From the NCBI RefSeq assembly GCF_002631205.1, contig NZ_PDLO01000001.1, forward strand, positions 930,001-994,000: DNA of 64,000 bases, in the 5' to 3' direction. Positions 62,354-64,000 of this stretch are shown in pieces. Both the position numbers and the translations under genes were made by a program. The notes beneath the pieces are model-generated. The model was not told the DNA's origin. It was given only the letters and a program-made list of their open reading frames with translations, and made no database searches. The stretch's first letter is position 1; every line of letters starts with the position of its first letter. The DNA is from Neolewinella marina (GTDB lineage Bacteria; Bacteroidota; Bacteroidia; Chitinophagales; Saprospiraceae).

Positions 62354-64000
62354 ATGAAATCTTTCAAGTTATGGAGCACTGTGCTCCTTACAATGCTGTC
62401 TGTATCCCTTTTCGGACAGGCCCAAGTGTCCGTCCGTGCAACATCCACCCTAAACGAGGTTTCCGAGCTTCCCCTCGGACTGAACCTCAACTCCCTGGTG
62501 GACAACGACGCCAACCGGGTGGACGGCGCCCGCCCCCTGCGAACCGCCCTCGCCGCCACCGGCGCCCGTTATTTGCGCTTCCCCGGCGGCGAAAAATCGG
62601 ACGCCTACGCCTGGGCGGCCCCGCCCTACAACGATCCCTCCACAGCCTATCTGCTCCGCCAGAGTGAGCGGGACTGGCCCGCCAACGATCCCCGATTCTG
62701 GGACCTGGGTGCGGGAAAATGGGCCACTAGCAACTATAACTTCGACCAATTCATGGCAGATTGCCAGGCTACCGGCGCCGAGCCCGTGGTGGTCGTGGCC
62801 TTCGACGGAATGTACCTGCCGGCCCACTCCGGGGGAACAGCCCTGAGCCGCGAACAGGCCCTGGAAATGGCGGTAGCCTGGGTGCGCTACGCCAACGTGA
62901 CCAAGGGATATAACGTGAAGTACTGGGAACTCGGCAACGAGACCTGGAACGGTACCACTTACGCCGGTCGGGACCCGGGTTTCACCACTTACGGACGGGA
63001 CGTGGCGGAATTTGCCCGGGCGATGAAGGCCGTCGATCCATCCATCAAGATCGGCATCAACGGAGCAAGTTTCAGCGACTTCGATCTGGCCCTGAAGGAA
63101 TGTGCCGCGGAGGTGGATTTCCTCGACGTTCACGCCTACCCGGCTTACGGGTTCAGAACCTACGACCAGTACCTCAACACCCAGCTTAATCCGGGAGGCA
63201 TCGTGAACGTCGCCCAACGCGCCATCGATGCGGTAGCGGATCCGGAGGTGAGGGAGAAGCTGTTCATCGTTATGACCGAGACCTCCGCCACCGGCTACCA
63301 GCTGGATTCGGAGTGGGACGCCGGCAACAACCTGGGGCAGGCACTGGCCAATTTCGACATCCTGATGCAGATGCTGGAGGACTCCCGGGTGCGGTTCACC
63401 CAGTTCTGGAATTCGCGGTGGATCCGTCCCGACACCGGTAACTCCCACCCCTACGACCTGTTCACCGCCACCAATGAACTGAACGCCAGCGGTCAGGCGA
63501 TGGCCATGATGGCCGACGAGCTGCTCGACCGGATGGTGGAAACGACCTCCGAGGGCGTGGTGCGCACCTTCGCCACTACGAATAAGGCCGGCGACCAACT
63601 CACGGTCTTCCTGCTGAACAAGGATACCCTCTCCACCCCCGCCAATCTGACCCTCGAGGGCTTTACCGCCGCGCCCGGCGTCGCTCGGTCGGTATTCACG
63701 GGGCCTCACCCCGGCAGTCCCCGGGTGGAATGGAAGCCGGCCGAGGATGCATCCCTGCAGAATGGCCAGGTGGCGCTCACCCTCCCCCCCGCTTCCGTGA
63801 CTATTTTGAAGTTTACCCCTCCCACCAAAGTTGCCGCCGCCCCCTCGGGCGATTACTGGCTGGAAGCGGAGTGTGCCACGGTGGGTAGCCAGTGGATTAC
63901 CGGCGAATCAACCGGTGCCTCAGGTGGACAGTACACCGTCGTACCGCGCGGCAGTTCGATGAGGGTTCCTCCGGCCGACCTCGATGAGAACCGGGTTCGC
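62354..64000 (+). CDS. GH51-like alpha-L-arabinofuranosidase, partial (3' end outside window)
   Basis: 549 codons remain open to the window end. A signal peptide (MKSFKLWSTVLLTMLSVSLF) starts at ATG 62354. The clan-A barrel is seen from ELPLGLNLNSLVDND and YLRFPGGEKSDAYAW; the acid/base Glu196 is in KYWELGNETWNGT and the likely nucleophile Glu309 in FIVMTETSATGY. A beta-sandwich domain follows (about 385-490), then the start of a CBM6/35-like or similar carbohydrate-binding module (YWLEAECATVGSQWITGEST). It would release arabinose or a related sugar from polysaccharides outside the cell. A T9SS sorting tail may follow beyond the window. Confidence 0.85.
   Translation, partial: MKSFKLWSTVLLTMLSVSLFGQAQVSVRATSTLNEVSELPLGLNLNSLVDNDANRVDGARPLRTALAATGARYLRFPGGEKSDAYAWAAPPYNDPSTAYLLRQSERDWPANDPRFWDLGAGKWATSNYNFDQFMADCQATGAEPVVVVAFDGMYLPAHSGGTALSREQALEMAVAWVRYANVTKGYNVKYWELGNETWNGTTYAGRDPGFTTYGRDVAEFARAMKAVDPSIKIGINGASFSDFDLALKECAAEVDFLDVHAYPAYGFRTYDQYLNTQLNPGGIVNVAQRAIDAVADPEVREKLFIVMTETSATGYQLDSEWDAGNNLGQALANFDILMQMLEDSRVRFTQFWNSRWIRPDTGNSHPYDLFTATNELNASGQAMAMMADELLDRMVETTSEGVVRTFATTNKAGDQLTVFLLNKDTLSTPANLTLEGFTAAPGVARSVFTGPHPGSPRVEWKPAEDASLQNGQVALTLPPASVTILKFTPPTKVAAAPSGDYWLEAECATVGSQWITGESTGASGGQYTVVPRGSSMRVPPADLDENRVR

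Noticed and set aside
62671-64000. Possible T9SS C-terminal sorting domain on the arabinofuranosidase
   Set aside because: The gene runs off the window before its C terminus, so this cannot be seen.

Overview
This is a 64 kb, GC-rich (about 60-65% by eye) piece of chromosome from a member of the Bacteroidota, most likely the Saprospiria/Lewinella group. The evidence is the gene content (TonB-dependent receptor, energy-transducer TonB, SPOR and LysM envelope proteins, many lipoproteins with short signal peptides, a birA-rsfS-ftsH cluster, an adk-obgE cluster), the general absence of Shine-Dalgarno sequences, and several promoters of the Bacteroidota type (TTG, 18-20 bases, TAnnTTTG). The genus is inference. 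Almost all of the window is ordinary, densely packed coding sequence. I see no rRNA, tRNA, CRISPR array, prophage or integrase.

Layout. 1-3091: the end of an unknown gene, then a TolC/membrane-fusion efflux pair. 3091-3265: a likely small RNA on the minus strand. 3409-7576: HAD phosphatase, SDR oxidoreductase and 2-oxoglutarate dehydrogenase E1 (sucA). 7601-15626, all minus: a secreted TonB-domain protein, a solitary peptide-binding lipoprotein, a ThuA-like lipoprotein, an RlpA/SPOR protein, a lipoprotein pyrophosphatase, a permuted ATP-grasp-like protein and an MtfA-like peptidase. 15759-20493, plus: peptidase T, hotdog thioesterase, a carbohydrate-binding/HhH fusion protein and glycogen branching enzyme. 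20506-25728, minus: lactonase, a REP-flanked Y1 transposase, a TonB-dependent receptor and an arginine deiminase-like enzyme. 25867-30806: LysM glucosaminidase, outer-membrane barrel, ComF, a small membrane protein and IMP dehydrogenase. 30810-36468: ADP-ribosylglycohydrolase lipoprotein, FKBP lipoprotein, SpoU methyltransferase, TPR protein and SPOR protein.

36480-41440: obgE, adk and a Nudix hydrolase on one strand, with pyrE, an M42 peptidase and a UbiA-like protein diverging from them. 41429-46577: a minus-strand cluster of formylglutamate amidohydrolase-like protein, QEGLA-motif metallopeptidase and glutathione-synthetase-like ATP-grasp enzyme, followed by an FGGY sugar kinase. 46676-52748: an exported S9 peptidase, birA, rsfS and ftsH. 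52867-60744: a multi-PAS sigma-54 activator, a FucP-type transporter, an MBL hydrolase, isocitrate dehydrogenase kinase/phosphatase (aceK) and a SWIM protein. 60741-62157: dcd and prmC. 62354 to the end: a GH51-like arabinofuranosidase that runs off the window.

The points most worth following are these: the ATP-grasp ligase plus MATCAP-like carboxypeptidase cluster, which could form an amino-acid addition/removal cycle; AceK in a Bacteroidota genome; the REP-flanked transposase; a small RNA candidate at about 3.1-3.2 kb; a terminator just in front of the ADP-ribosylglycohydrolase gene; a long inverted repeat that puts the TonB receptor start codon in a loop; and a SpoU methyltransferase gene with no canonical start codon.
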